Positions 1 to 10,478 of a stretch of 64,000 nt of DNA are shown here, piece by piece (the stretch's first letter is position 1; the number at the start of each line of letters is the position of its first letter). A program made the translations under genes and the position numbers. The notes under the pieces are model-generated. The model was not told where the DNA came from. It made no database searches and was given only the letters and a program-made list of their open reading frames with translations. The stretch comes from Diphasiastrum complanatum (taxonomy: Eukaryota > Streptophyta > Lycopodiopsida > Lycopodiales > Lycopodiaceae), in assembly GCA_029204225.1 (NCBI GenBank), contig CM055096.1, forward strand, positions 67,680,370 to 67,744,369, read 5' to 3'.

Positions 1-45
1 GTGCAGAACTGGGCCTATATATGATCCATTCCAATTTCCAAATTC

Positions 46-84
46 TAATGTAAAAACCCTAGCCTAGATCCAAGAGTCATGGAG
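46..84. repeat. Inverted copy of a copia LTR segment
   Basis: Bases 46-80 are the reverse complement, with about two mismatches, of 3141-3176, which lies inside the copia LTR at 2912. Directly after it, at about 90, copia coding sequence of the same family begins in the + orientation. An LTR piece in the wrong orientation against an internal coding segment marks a rearrangement junction. Seen directly by comparing the two stretches; the mechanism is not visible. Confidence 0.6.
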
Positions 85-89
85 TTTGT

Positions 90-2860
90 TCCATCCTTAG
101 AAATGATGAATGTATAGCCAAAGGCTTTAAACAAGGTAGATTGTTTAAGTTTGATGCTAATATTGCAGTGGAGAGTGTTAACTTGGCAAAGGTGGAGTTA
201 TCAAAGGTGAAACGATGGCACAAGAGGTTGGGCCACCCCAACTTCAAAGCCATGGAATCTATGGTTGCAAAGGAGCTTACAGTTGGACTCCCCAACCATT
301 TGTCAAAGTGTGGGAAGAGATGTGAAGCATGCAGCCTCTCAAAGGCTCACAAACTACTCTTCTCAAGATCTACATCAACATCAAGCTCTCCTCTTGAACT
401 CATCCATTCGGATGTTCATAGCTTTTCACATGAGTCTAATGATGGTGCCAAATATTATGTAATCTTCATTGATGACTATTCTAGATATTGTTGGATGTAC
501 CTCTTGTCTAGCAAATCGATGGTGTTTGATTCTTTTGTAAAGTTCAAGACTTTGGTAGAAAATCAACTTAGTACCAAGATTAAGATATTAAGGAGTGATA
601 ATTGAGGTGAATATCTCTCCAATAAGTTGATTGACTTTTGTAGTTCTAATGGCATAGAGTGTGCTAAGGCCTTAAGGCTAGACAATTCTCTATCCAAACC
701 ATTTTGGGGTGAAGCAATAACTTGTGCTAATTATTTGTGCAATAGATTGCCAAACTAATCCATTAGAGGAATCACACCATTTGAAGCTCTATTTGGAGAG
801 AAGCCCAATCTCAAAGATCACAAAGTTTTTGGATCCACTTGCTATGTACACCAATCCTTGGATAAGCGGAAGAAGGATGATGCAACATCCATCAAAGGCA
901 TCTTTGTGGGATATGGTGAGAATAGCACCGGATATAGAGTCTTCAATCTCATCACTAGCAAGGTGATAGTGAGTAGGGATGTTATTTTTTATGAAGGACA
1001 TGCTTGTGATTTGGATGATAATGCTACTAATCATCTTGATGCCAAGGATCATGCTAGGATGGAGGAGGAGCTTCCAAGTGAAGAAGAACTTGAGGATTTA
1101 CCTCAAGATGCAAGAACTCCAAGAACTCCAAGAAGACCTACAAGGGCAAGGACCGAGCCATTGAGGCTCACCTGTGATGGTCAAGGTAATCAAAGGGAAG
1201 GCTCATCATCTTTCACATCTTACATCTTTCTTACTTCAATGTTAGATGATCCAACATGCTATGAATATGCTTGTAAATCTAAAAATTGGATGGATGCTAT
1301 GCAAGTAGATATGATGCTCTCATTGAGAATCATACTTGGGATCTCGTGGATCTTCCTCAAGGGAAGAAACCTCCTGATTTCAAGTGGGTATCTAGATTGA
1401 AGTATAATCAAAATGGATCAATAAGTAAGCATAAAGCTAGGCTTGTAGCCAAAGGTTTTTAAAAAACCAAAGGCATTGATTATGATGAGACTTTTGCTCG
1501 TGTGGCTAAGCTTGTTACTAACAGGTTGATCATTAGTCTTGCTACAACCTTCAATTGGGAGCTATTCCAACTTGATTCTACAAATGCATTCCGCAATGGT
1601 TATTTGGAGGAAGAGATCTACATGAGGCAACCCGAGGGGGCATGAAGGAAAGGTGCGTTTCTTGAAGAAGAGCCTTTATGGGCTCAAGCAAGCACCTACA
1701 GCATGGTACTCTAGGCTAAACTCTTTTCTCATTTCCATCAATTTTGTAAGAGTACCTATGATCCATCATTGTACATAAGATTTTTTGATGGCATGATCAT
1801 TATTCTTGTTTTCTATGTAGATGACATTATCTTGAGTGATAATGATCTAGATGAAATTAGAGATGTAAATAATGCTTTAGCAAAAGAGTTTAAGATGGTA
1901 GATCTCGGCTTCTTAAGCTTCATTCTTGGAATAGAGGTTATTAGAGGATGTGATTTTAGCTTTATTTTTCAATCTAAATATGCTACATACATCCTAGATA
2001 GATTTGGAATGAAGAATTGTAAAGGCATTGAGACACCAATGGAGCAACATGTAAAAACATCTATTGATGGTGATGAAGCATCCTTTGAGGACATCACATT
2101 ATATAAAAGGCTTATTGGCTCCTTGGTTTATTTAACTATAACTAGACCTGATCTTAGTTATAGTGTTGGAAAGTTAAGCCAATTCGTACAAAGTCCTCTA
2201 GTTTCACAATGGAAGATGACCAAAAGAATTCTTAGATACATCTCATCTACTAAGAATTTTGGCATGTGTAGAGTATCAATATCAATGGAATTTCTCAATT
2301 GGTGAGTTTAGGCCTTGTATGATTGCATATATAGACCTTGAAAACTTGCCCTACTCCATCATTCTTGTGGTAATTCATTGCCATGTCCTTGTATAGAGGG
2401 ACTAATCTTGGCTTAAGAGCCTGTAGTGACTCGGATTTTGCAGGTGACAAAGTGGGTAGAAAATCAACAAGTGCTTTTCCCACCTTTATATGTAATGGAG
2501 TAGTATCATGGCTTTCCAAAAAGCAAGATACCATCTCCTTATCCTCCACAGAATCCGAATACAAGGCCTTGACATCAACATGCAAGGAGGTCGTGGATCA
2601 AAAGGCTATTAGTGGAGATTCATGTCATGGAGAAGGAGATCCCTATCATCTATTGTGACAACCAATCAGCCCAATCACTTGCAACTAATCCTACATTTCA
2701 TGCAAGGAGCAAACACATCGAGATTGCTCATCATTTCATGAGGGAGAAAGTGCAAGCCAAAGAGATCAAACTCCAACATGTGTCATCATCAAGTTGCTTG
2801 GCTGATTTGTTTACTAAATTTTTACCTAAAGATTCATTTGTCAAGCTTAGATCTTGAATT
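90..2860 (+). pseudogene. Decayed Ty1/copia pol (GAG-pre-integrase, integrase, RT, RNase H)
   Basis: A + strand copia relic broken by stops and frameshifts. About 100-400 encodes the GAG-pre-integrase zinc module (HKRLGH, then CEAC). The integrase core follows (HSDVHS, FIDDYSRY, LRSDN), and a TGA at 603-605 interrupts the LRSDNGGEY motif. Near 655-670 the segment that carries the catalytic Glu and the ERKNR motif is deleted. The integrase C-terminal part (FVGYGENSTGYRVF) lies at 858-1250, RT at about 1405-2260 with YVDD near 1815, and RNase H at 2390-2857 (DSDFAGD, DNQSAQSLA, LADLFTKFL). Gag and the protease are missing at the left edge, where an inverted LTR piece abuts. It is closely related to the next fragment at 3400. 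It cannot encode a working polyprotein. Confidence 0.9.
2269..2388. other. About 115-bp insertion in the copia RNase H relic
   Basis: Coding homology breaks after TKNFG near 2262 and resumes at the conserved RGTNLGLR block near 2396. The intervening bases have no copia coding match. Their reverse complement contains GGAGTAGGGCAAGTTT followed by TCTATATATG. This resembles the stretch around the TATA box of the LARD LTR at 24115-24147 (GGAGTAGGGCGAGTTT, then AATATATAG). It may be a fragment of a related LTR promoter; that origin is an inference from a short match. Confidence 0.4.
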
Positions 2861-2900
2861 GGAGTAATTGATAAAAGTATTGTTGTTTCCAAGGCTAGAT

Positions 2901-2911
2901 TTGAGGAGGAG
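2901..2911 (+). other. Polypurine tract of the first copia relic
   Basis: TTGAGGAGGAG stands immediately before the LTR start TGTGAAAAATTGCC. This is the expected position and composition of the plus-strand primer for reverse transcription. The intact elements A and B have the equivalent GAAGAGGGAG against the same TGTGAAA terminus. Confidence 0.75.
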
Positions 2912-3349
2912 TGTGAAAAATTGCCTACATTGACAAATCTAGCCATGTAGAATATTGTACATTTTGTCAATATTTTTTGTTAAACACTTGAATGGCCAAA
3001 GTGCCACTTGTCAATTCACACCTAATGTAGGTTACCATGAGTCAAGAAGAGTGGTTGTGTCCATTTGGTAGTGATTCCTACTTTTTAGGATCTAGACCTT
3101 GATTTATGATAAGATTTGTACCTACTATGCACCTACCAAGCATGGCTCTTGGATCTAGGCTAGGGTTTTCACATTAGGGCAAGAAAGTTGAGTCTACTTC
3201 TTTACTATATGCTGGATTTTCACCTAAATTTGCAAAGTAAGTTTCTTTTATTATGTATTCCCATTAGAGAGAGAGAGCACAAAGAGCTTAGTCTCCAAAT
3301 TTGCATTACACACAAAAATCATCATCTTCTCAATGAGAGTACATCACAT
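2912..3349 (+). repeat. 3' LTR of the first copia relic
   Basis: It starts with TGTGAAAAATTG directly after the polypurine tract, like the LTRs of elements A, B and C in this window. The right end is uncertain. A TG...CA span ending in CATCACA at 3349 is possible, and copia coding sequence of another fragment begins by about 3400. The segment 3141-3176 recurs inverted at 46-80. Confidence 0.6.
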
Positions 3350-3399
3350 ATATATAGATCCATGGACTCTCCTCCTACTTTGAGTTGAATTGGAGTTAT

Positions 3400-4497
3400 G
3401 AATCCACCTCTCAAGCTATCTAGACTTATTCAAGCCACCTCAATATGTCCACTTATGCTTATTTTGTTTCTCATGAGGAGCCCAAAGATGTCCAAGAAGC
3501 CCTCAATACCAAAGAGTGGTATGAGGCCATGAAGATTGAATATGATGCCTTGATCACCAACCACACATGGGAGCTAGTGGATCCACCACCTGACATGCAT
3601 ATTATTGGATGCAAGTGGGTGTTCAAGATCAAGTACAATCATGATGGCTCCATCAACAAGTACAAGAGAAGATTATGTGCTAAAGGCTTTGCACAAATAT
3701 ATGGCCTTGACTATGAAGAAACCTTTGCTCCTATAGAAAAGATGGTGACAATAAGAATCATAATCTCTCTTGCCTTATTTTTTAAGTGAAAATTGTATCA
3801 ACTTGATGTCTCCAACACTTTTTTGAATGGCTATCTTGAGGAGGAGATATACATGGAACAACCTCAAGGATTCATAAGGATAAATCTAAGGTGTGTTTGC
3901 TATTTAGAAGTCTTTATGGCTTGAAGCAAGCACCTAGATCATGGTATTCAAGACTCAACAACTTTCTACTTTCATTAGGATTTGTGCTTAGTGACTATGA
4001 TCCTTCTATGTACTTAAAGTTTGATGGTAGTAATATTGTCATTCTTCTAATCTATGTAGATGACATTATTCTTAGTGGAAGTTGTTTGATGCTAGTTCAA
4101 GAAACTAAGGATGCATTAGGAGGAGAATTTAAAATGCAAGATCTAGGAGAGATCCATTACATTTTAGGCCTTGAGATCGATTTTCATGAAGAGTATGCTT
4201 TTATTTGTCAATCTAGATATATCTTTTCTATGTTAAGAAAATTCAATATGCAAAATTGTAAAGGCATAGGTACTCCCATGGAGCAACATGTAAAAGACTC
4301 TATTAAAGGTGATGAAAGATCCTTCGCGGACATCACACTTTATAGGAGTTTTATAGACTCCTTAATTTGGCTTACTATCACTAGAGCCGATTTGAGCTAT
4401 TGTGTGCACAAATTGAGTCAATTTATGCAAGATCCTAAGATTCAACATTGGAAGATGGCCAAAAGAGTTCTAAGATATGTATCTTCTACTCAAGATT
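3400..4497 (+). pseudogene. Decayed Ty1/copia reverse transcriptase fragment
   Basis: It encodes the copia RT domain: IGCKWVFKIK and the FAPIEKM block near 3605-3740, a stop at 3787-3789, [13 protein letters not shown], a frameshift near 3870, [13 protein letters not shown] near 3907, YVDDIILSG near 4055 and the thumb region to LRYVSSTQDY at about 4497. RNase H is absent: homology stops at a short AG/GT microsatellite. The product is closely related to the fragment at 90-2860 (both have TPMEQHVK), so these are two copies of one family. It is non-functional. Confidence 0.9.
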
Positions 4498-5185
4498 ATG
4501 AGAGAGAGAGAGTGTGTGTGATTTCTTGTATTGTGAGATTGAAGAAGTGAATAGAGAGACGAAGGTCATCCTTTTTTATTTCTATTCTCCGCATTGCTGA
4601 GTGTGAGTGATTTCAAATCTACTAGCAATCTCGTATGCATTACTTAAATCATTCTTTGGACAGACAATACTATGTTTTCGTAAAGTTGATCTAAAGAACT
4701 GTCTATAAACTAACTTACCAGTTTGCATGAACACTTTGTGTTCGGCATCCGAGTAAACTATCCCTTGGTGCAATTTTCCACAATCTTTGATAGAGAAGTA
4801 TGTATGCATATGAATTGTTAGTCCCTGCTTGAGAAATTGAGTTATTGATCTATATTCGTGTTGTAACAAAGATAATTGTTTCTAATATATTTGCAAACTA
4901 TTTGAGTTCTTTAACTGTGACTGAACTTTAGTTGTTGAAGACTTTTGTCTAGAACACATGAAATCCTAAATAAGATTAACTATTTGTCTGTTCGTACACA
5001 TCTGCATCAAACATAACACAGATCCATGCTGACAACTTAATCAGTCAGAGTGTAATTCATTCGAGCTACTCTGATAACATTTCACTTGCAGAACGTCTTT
5101 CATTCTGTTCGATACAAGAATATTGTTGTTTGGAATTAATTTATCAATACACGTCACAATACAAGTAATATTGGTTATTTATAAA
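4498..5185. other. Unassigned stretch between copia relics
   Basis: It begins with a short AG/TG simple repeat and continues without recognisable coding homology. A 95-codon minus-strand open frame (4582-4869) has no motif I know and is not called as a gene. The right part may be leader or LTR sequence of element D, whose gag start lies at 5186, but no primer site or LTR terminus could be placed. Confidence 0.5.
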
Positions 5186-5874
5186 ATGTCGACAACCAAA
5201 TTAACATCTGACTCTGTTTCATTCCAAATAAGTCAAGACTATACCAATTTAACAACTTTTAAGTGCTATCTTTTTGGGAAACGACATAAATACTACACAT
5301 ATCTAGCAAATCTAGATTGGTATAGCATGAGAAGTCTGCATCAAATCAGAAACAAACTCAAAGTCAAAAACAATCATCGAAGAAGAAGATGTTTTGCAGG
5401 TATTGCAAGCACAATAACCATGAGATCCAAGATTGCCGAATTCTCAAAGCGAAGAATGCAGCCAAGCAACTTGATCAACAAGCAAATACAATTATAACAT
5501 CTCCTGAAGTTGAAATGGACGAAGGCGCTTTTACGGTCAAAGACGAATATGCGAATTCAGATGGTTCGTGGTTTTTAGATTCTTCAGCTACTCAACACAT
5601 GACCAATCATCGTGAGATTTTTCATTCCTATACGCCTTACAACACAAAGAAGTATGTTCATCTTGGTGATGATAGTACCCACACTATCAAAGGTGAAGGT
5701 ACAATAACTATAAGATTAAGATTCCAGCATGATCAATTCAAATTACTGCCAAAAGTCTTGTATGCTTCTAAACTCTCTACAAATCTGTTATCAATAAGTA
5801 GAATTACAGATTTAGGTCATAAGGTGAAGTTTGAGTCTGATCAATGCAGAATTATCGATAGGAGTAATAAGATC
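5186..5874 (+). pseudogene. Copia element D, gag/protease half (interrupted by A)
   Basis: The ATG at 5186 opens a gag-like N-terminus (MSTTKLTSDS). Most of gag is deleted, and the frame shifts to the zinc knuckle CRYCKHNNHEIQDC near 5390 (CX2CX4HX4C). The protease region follows, with SWFLDSSATQHM near 5570: the usual DSGA is DSSA, so the catalytic Asp is kept but Gly is Ser. The reading frame stops at 5874 because element A is inserted. Removing A and one copy of its AGATC duplication joins DRSNKI to LVVGNRHGYLYRL in frame at 12311. The coding continuation is under 12306-13474. Confidence 0.88.
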
Positions 5875-6529
5875 TGTGAAAAATACAGATCCTAAGTGGA
5901 TCTAAACTCCAAGATCATTGGCTTGAATGCTTGCACTCCAAACTACATAAGCTAGGAATTGGCAACACATTCTATGCTACCTAGAATGCAAAGAACTTGA
6001 TCAAAAAGCATTTATCACAAATGGAAACTTCCATAAACATCAAGTGCGGCCCAAAATAGCATTATACAGTCCATAATACATCAGCCTACCACTTTTGGAA
6101 AGCACCTAAGATCATACACAATAGCTTGAAGACAATACACACAACAATGCTCTCAATGGAGGAAGAAACAATGACAATGATCTATTGATCTCAATGAAGC
6201 ATACAAAAGGTTTCTCCAACCTGTTTTCCACGACTTCCCTACTATTTATGGATGAGGAAGATGACTCTCTCTCCTCTCTCTAGAAGGTACTTGACCCTAG
6301 ATATTCCCTATATAGGAAAAATAGCTAAAAATGGCTTATATGACCAAAATACATCAAAATGGTCTCATTTTGAAGGGTATGAAGTTTGACACTTCATCAT
6401 ACTGAAAAAATACAGTAAATAAAAACATTGTGACCTGGTTCACACGTGTGAAACTCCAGAACCAAAACTATTTACAATTTTAGCCAATTTAGGCCTCAAA
6501 CTAGCTAGGAAATGTTGACAATTTTCACA
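5875..6529 (-). repeat. 3' LTR of element A
   Basis: 655 bp, TGTGAAAAATACAG...TTTTCACA on the + strand, with short inverted TGTGAAAA/TTTTCACA ends. It contains a TATA-like CTATATAGG at 6308-6316 (minus sense) and the palindrome TTCACACGTGTGAA at 6439-6452. It matches the right LTR except at 6433. The stop codon of the polyprotein lies inside this LTR. Confidence 0.97.
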
Positions 6530-9500
6530 CTCCCTCTTCAACATTGGATGCTAGTTTCAACATAGTCTTTGAGCACATTCCAAGATTAGATCTATGCATT
6601 AAATATAGGTCCTTTCCCAATGGTTTGGTGAAGATATCAGCCACACACTCCTTTGAAGAGACATGTTGAAGCTCCACCTCTTTGGCAATGACTTGATCTC
6701 TCACAAAATGGTGAGCAATCTCAATGTGCTTGCTCCTTGCATGAAAAACAGGATTGCTTGCCAAGCTTTGGGCTGAAAGGTTATCACAAAGTATGATTGG
6801 AGTCTTCTCTGGTTCCAGCAAGTGAAGATCCAATAACATCCTCTTGATCCAAAGAATCTCCTTGGTGCATGTTGTTAATGCCTTGTACTCGGCTTCGGTG
6901 GAAGATAGAGAGATAGTTGGTTGCTTCTTTGATAGCCATGAGACCACTCCATCTCCAAGATAGATTGCAAAGGCACTTGTTGACTTCCTATCCATTTGAT
7001 CACCTGCAAAATCTGAATCTGAAAATCCACAAAGGTTAGGTGTAGTACCTCCATACAAGATGCCAAAATCTCTAGATCCCGAGATGTATCTAAGTACTCT
7101 CTTTCCTAGCTTCCAATGAGCCTCACTAGGATCTTGCATAAATTGACTTAGTTTACCAACCACAAAGCTTAGATCAGGTCTTGTGATGGTTAACCATATA
7201 AGAGATCCTATTAGCTTTCTATAGAGAGTAATGTCCTTGAAGGATCTTTCATTACTTCTTGTAGTTAGCTTTACATTTGATTCCATAGGAGTAGAAACAA
7301 CTTTACAATCTTCCATATGAAACCTTTTTAGAATAGAGTTAACATACTTTTCTTGACATATGAATGTAGATTTAGAAGTTCTAATAATCTCTATTCCTAA
7401 GATATAATGAAGTTTACCAAGATCTTGAATTTCAAACTCTCTTTTGAGTGCCATCTTGATTTCATCTATATCTAGATTGTTACCACCACTTAAGATAATG
7501 TCATCAACATAGATCAAAAGTAAAGTGATATCATTTTCATTCAATCTAAAGTAGAGAGAATGATCATACTCACTCATAACAAAGTTTTGAGAAAGTAAGA
7601 AGGAATTGAGCTTAGCATACCAACTCCTTGGTGCTTGCTTTAGCCCATACAAACTCTTTTGGAGATAGCACACATGATTAGGCTCATCATGTGAAACATA
7701 GCCCTCGGGTTGCTCCATGTAAATATCTTCTTCAAGATCACCATTCAAGAAGGCATTAGTAACATCCATTTGCCACATATCCCAATCATAAAGAGTTGCA
7801 AGAGAGATTAGGATTCGAATAGTTACCATCTTTGCCACGGGTGCAAAGGTCTCATCATAGTCAATACCATATTCTTGAGCATACCCCTTTGCCACCAACC
7901 TTGCCTTGTACTTGTTGATTGATCCATCTTGATTTGTCTTGATCTTGAAGATCCACTTACAACCAATTGCCTTCTTGTCCTTTGGAAGCTTTACCAACCT
8001 CCATGTGTTGCTTTTGATGAGTGCTTGATGCTCATGATCCATGGCTTGGATCCATTCCTTCTTTTGAATTGCTTCACCTACACAAGTTGGTTCATCAAAA
8101 GAGGTAAGAAAAGCAAAGTTAGAGTTGTCCACCACTTGCTTTCCTTTTTCATCATAGGTTAGCCTTGATGGCTTAGCCCTTTGCCTTTGAGTCTTCCTTG
8201 AAGTTTGCTTTGGAGTGGCATCTCCATCTTCATCCAAGACATCTTGCACATCATGATGATTAGTAGGCACATCAACATCAACATCAACAACATTGGAAAC
8301 ATTCTCTTCATGAAAGATGACATCCCTACTTATGACAACTTTCTTTGTAGAAGGAATGTACACTTTGTAAGCCTTGCTTACTTCACTATAGCCAACAAAC
8401 ACACCCTTCTTTGATGAAGGATCTTCTTTAGTTCTATCATCAAGTGTGATATTGACAAAACATGTACATCCAAAGATCCTACAATGCTTGACACTCGGCC
8501 TTCTACCATAAAGAACCTCATGAGGAGTTTTACCATCCAAGGAAGCACTTGTCCATCTATTACATAGATAGTTAGCACATGCTAAAGCTTCCCCCCAAAA
8601 AGACTTAGCAAGATTAGCATGTAGTCTCATTGCCTTGGCACATTCACAAAGGGTTCTATTCTTCCTCTCGGCCACTCCATTCTGTTGTGGAGTCCTAGGA
8701 CTAGACATCTCCCTCTTAATCCCATGTGCTATACAAAAGTCTTTGAACCTATTTGAGGTGTATTCCCCTCCATTATCAGATCTTAAGCATTTGATCTTTG
8801 TATTGAATTGGTTTTCCATTTCATTCTTGAACTTGACAAATGCAGCAAACACTTCATCCTTACTTTTAAGAAGATAGATCCAAGTATACCTACTAAAGTC
8901 ATCAATGAAAGTTGCATACATCTTTGCCCCACCATTGCTAGTTGTACTAGAAGAATGAATATCAGAATGCACAAGTTGAAAAGCTTCTTTAGATCTAGAA
9001 GTAGATCTAGAATAAGCAAGTCTATGAGATTTGGACAAGGCACAATGTTCACAAACACTATTGTTTGCAACAAGACTTTTAGGGAGACCAAGAACAAGCT
9101 CTTTCTTTGCCATTACCTCCAAAGATTTGAAGTTGGGATGGCCCAACCTCTTGTGCCAAACTTCTTGGTTTGTCAATTGCTCCCTAGCCATACATCCTTC
9201 ATGATTAGAGATCACACATGCATCAAGCTTGAAAAGTTTACCATGCCTCCTACCTTGAGCAATCAAGGATCCACATTTACTTATCAAACATGCATCTCCA
9301 ATGAACTCCACATCAAGTCCTTTGTCAATCATTTGACTTACACTAAGCAAATTCTTAGTGATTGAAGGAATGTACAAAACATTTTCAAGATTTGCTTTCC
9401 TATTTGTTGAAAGGGAAATAGGAATAGTGCCTATGCCTTTGATGTCACATTGACCATCATTTGCAGTGTAGATGATGTTACCTTCTCCCTCATAAGACAA

Positions 9501-10478
9501 TAAGGATGTAAAGTATTCCTTATGTCTTGTCATGTGAGATGAGGCTCCACTATCAATCCACCAAGGATCATTATCATCTATGTTGGCTAACAAACTTGAA
9601 GTCATAACAAGTGATTCACATGTGTTATGTTCTTCCTCATCTATTGTAAGATTTCCTTGCCTCTCTCCTTGCTCTCTTTTCTTCTTATAACATTCATTTG
9701 CAAAATGACCTTTTATCCCACAATAAAAGCACTTGAACTTTGACTTATTGTTCTTAGTAGAAGAGGAAGAGGAAGAGTGATCATCATGATCAAAGTTACC
9801 ACCTTTGGACCATTTCCCTTTGCCTTTACCTTTGCCCTTGAATTTGCCTTTTGTGAAGAAAGCCTCTTCACCTCCACCTTGCAAGGATGCACCATCAAGC
9901 TTTGATTGCAACCTATGTTCTTCAGCCAATAAGATTTCTTGCAAGTCAACCACACTTGGCAAGACTCTTTGAATGGCAAAACTTTGCACAAGGTTAGCAT
10001 GTTCATTTAGCAAACCATTCAACATAACTTGGACTATTTCACCATCTTTTATGTTCTCATCAATGCATGCTAAATCATCACTTAGGGACTTAACTCTCAA
10101 GATAAATGCATGAGCACTTTCACCCTCTCTTTGCCTACTAGAAAATATTTGTCTCCTTAGGGTCAATACCCTAGATGTGTACTTTGATTCAAAGAGCTTC
10201 TTTAAGGCATTCCATGCCTCACTTGCACTTTGACACTTTCCAACTTCCTTGAGAAGTTCATTTGTAACATTCATTTTAATGATATGAAGAGCCCTTTTGG
10301 CCTTCTTATCAAACCTTTGTTGCTCTTGAAGTGTGAGAGGTCTCTCTTCAATTTCTGCAACTATGTCCATGAGTTCATTCAACTCAAGTAAGGACTCCAT
10401 CCTCACTTTCCAAGTAGAGTAGTTTGATGAACTCAACCTTTCACTAGACTCTAGCATGATCCCACCATTGGAAGCCAT
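6525..10478 (-). CDS. Ty1/copia gag-pol polyprotein (element A)
   Basis: A 1317-residue polyprotein, full length for copia, starting at MASNGG just inside a long leader. Domains in order: gag (UBN2-type) about 15-195; CCHC zinc knuckle with C250, C253, H258, C263; aspartic protease DSGA at 309-312; GAG-pre-integrase HX4H/CX2C (H442, H447, C476, C479); integrase core D506, D568, E604, with 35 residues between the second Asp and Glu as in the DDE family; integrase C-terminal block FVGYSEVSKAY near 694. RT has catalytic D905 and YVDD at 990-993. RNase H has D1154/D1156, E1195 and D1232. All catalytic motifs are present with no stop. It supplies particle formation, cleavage, cDNA synthesis and integration. 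The stop TGA (6525-6527) is supplied by the LTR. Confidence 0.97.
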   Translation of the reverse strand: MASNGGIMLESSERLSSSNYSTWKVRMESLLELNELMDIVAEIEERPLTLQEQQRFDKKAKRALHIIKMNVTNELLKEVGKCQSASEAWNALKKLFESKYTSRVLTLRRQIFSSRQREGESAHAFILRVKSLSDDLACIDENIKDGEIVQVMLNGLLNEHANLVQSFAIQRVLPSVVDLQEILLAEEHRLQSKLDGASLQGGGEEAFFTKGKFKGKGKGKGKWSKGGNFDHDDHSSSSSSTKNNKSKFKCFYCGIKGHFANECYKKKREQGERQGNLTIDEEEHNTCESLVMTSSLLANIDDNDPWWIDSGASSHMTRHKEYFTSLLSYEGEGNIIYTANDGQCDIKGIGTIPISLSTNRKANLENVLYIPSITKNLLSVSQMIDKGLDVEFIGDACLISKCGSLIAQGRRHGKLFKLDACVISNHEGCMAREQLTNQEVWHKRLGHPNFKSLEVMAKKELVLGLPKSLVANNSVCEHCALSKSHRLAYSRSTSRSKEAFQLVHSDIHSSSTTSNGGAKMYATFIDDFSRYTWIYLLKSKDEVFAAFVKFKNEMENQFNTKIKCLRSDNGGEYTSNRFKDFCIAHGIKREMSSPRTPQQNGVAERKNRTLCECAKAMRLHANLAKSFWGEALACANYLCNRWTSASLDGKTPHEVLYGRRPSVKHCRIFGCTCFVNITLDDRTKEDPSSKKGVFVGYSEVSKAYKVYIPSTKKVVISRDVIFHEENVSNVVDVDVDVPTNHHDVQDVLDEDGDATPKQTSRKTQRQRAKPSRLTYDEKGKQVVDNSNFAFLTSFDEPTCVGEAIQKKEWIQAMDHEHQALIKSNTWRLVKLPKDKKAIGCKWIFKIKTNQDGSINKYKARLVAKGYAQEYGIDYDETFAPVAKMVTIRILISLATLYDWDMWQMDVTNAFLNGDLEEDIYMEQPEGYVSHDEPNHVCYLQKSLYGLKQAPRSWYAKLNSFLLSQNFVMSEYDHSLYFRLNENDITLLLIYVDDIILSGGNNLDIDEIKMALKREFEIQDLGKLHYILGIEIIRTSKSTFICQEKYVNSILKRFHMEDCKVVSTPMESNVKLTTRSNERSFKDITLYRKLIGSLIWLTITRPDLSFVVGKLSQFMQDPSEAHWKLGKRVLRYISGSRDFGILYGGTTPNLCGFSDSDFAGDQMDRKSTSAFAIYLGDGVVSWLSKKQPTISLSSTEAEYKALTTCTKEILWIKRMLLDLHLLEPEKTPIILCDNLSAQSLASNPVFHARSKHIEIAHHFVRDQVIAKEVELQHVSSKECVADIFTKPLGKDLYLMHRSNLGMCSKTMLKLASNVEEGV
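6530..6541 (-). other. Polypurine tract of element A
   Basis: On the minus strand TTGAAGAGGGAG directly precedes the LTR terminus TGTGAAAA. It is the plus-strand priming site, and it doubles as coding sequence (the last codons read EEG before a Val codon that spans the LTR border). Confidence 0.9.

Noticed and set aside
4582-4869. 95-codon minus frame
   Set aside because: It is a plausible-looking peptide but has no motif, no homology I know and no supporting context.
8808-9365. 185-codon + frame inside element A
   Set aside because: It is a shadow on the opposite strand of the intact polyprotein and shows no motif.
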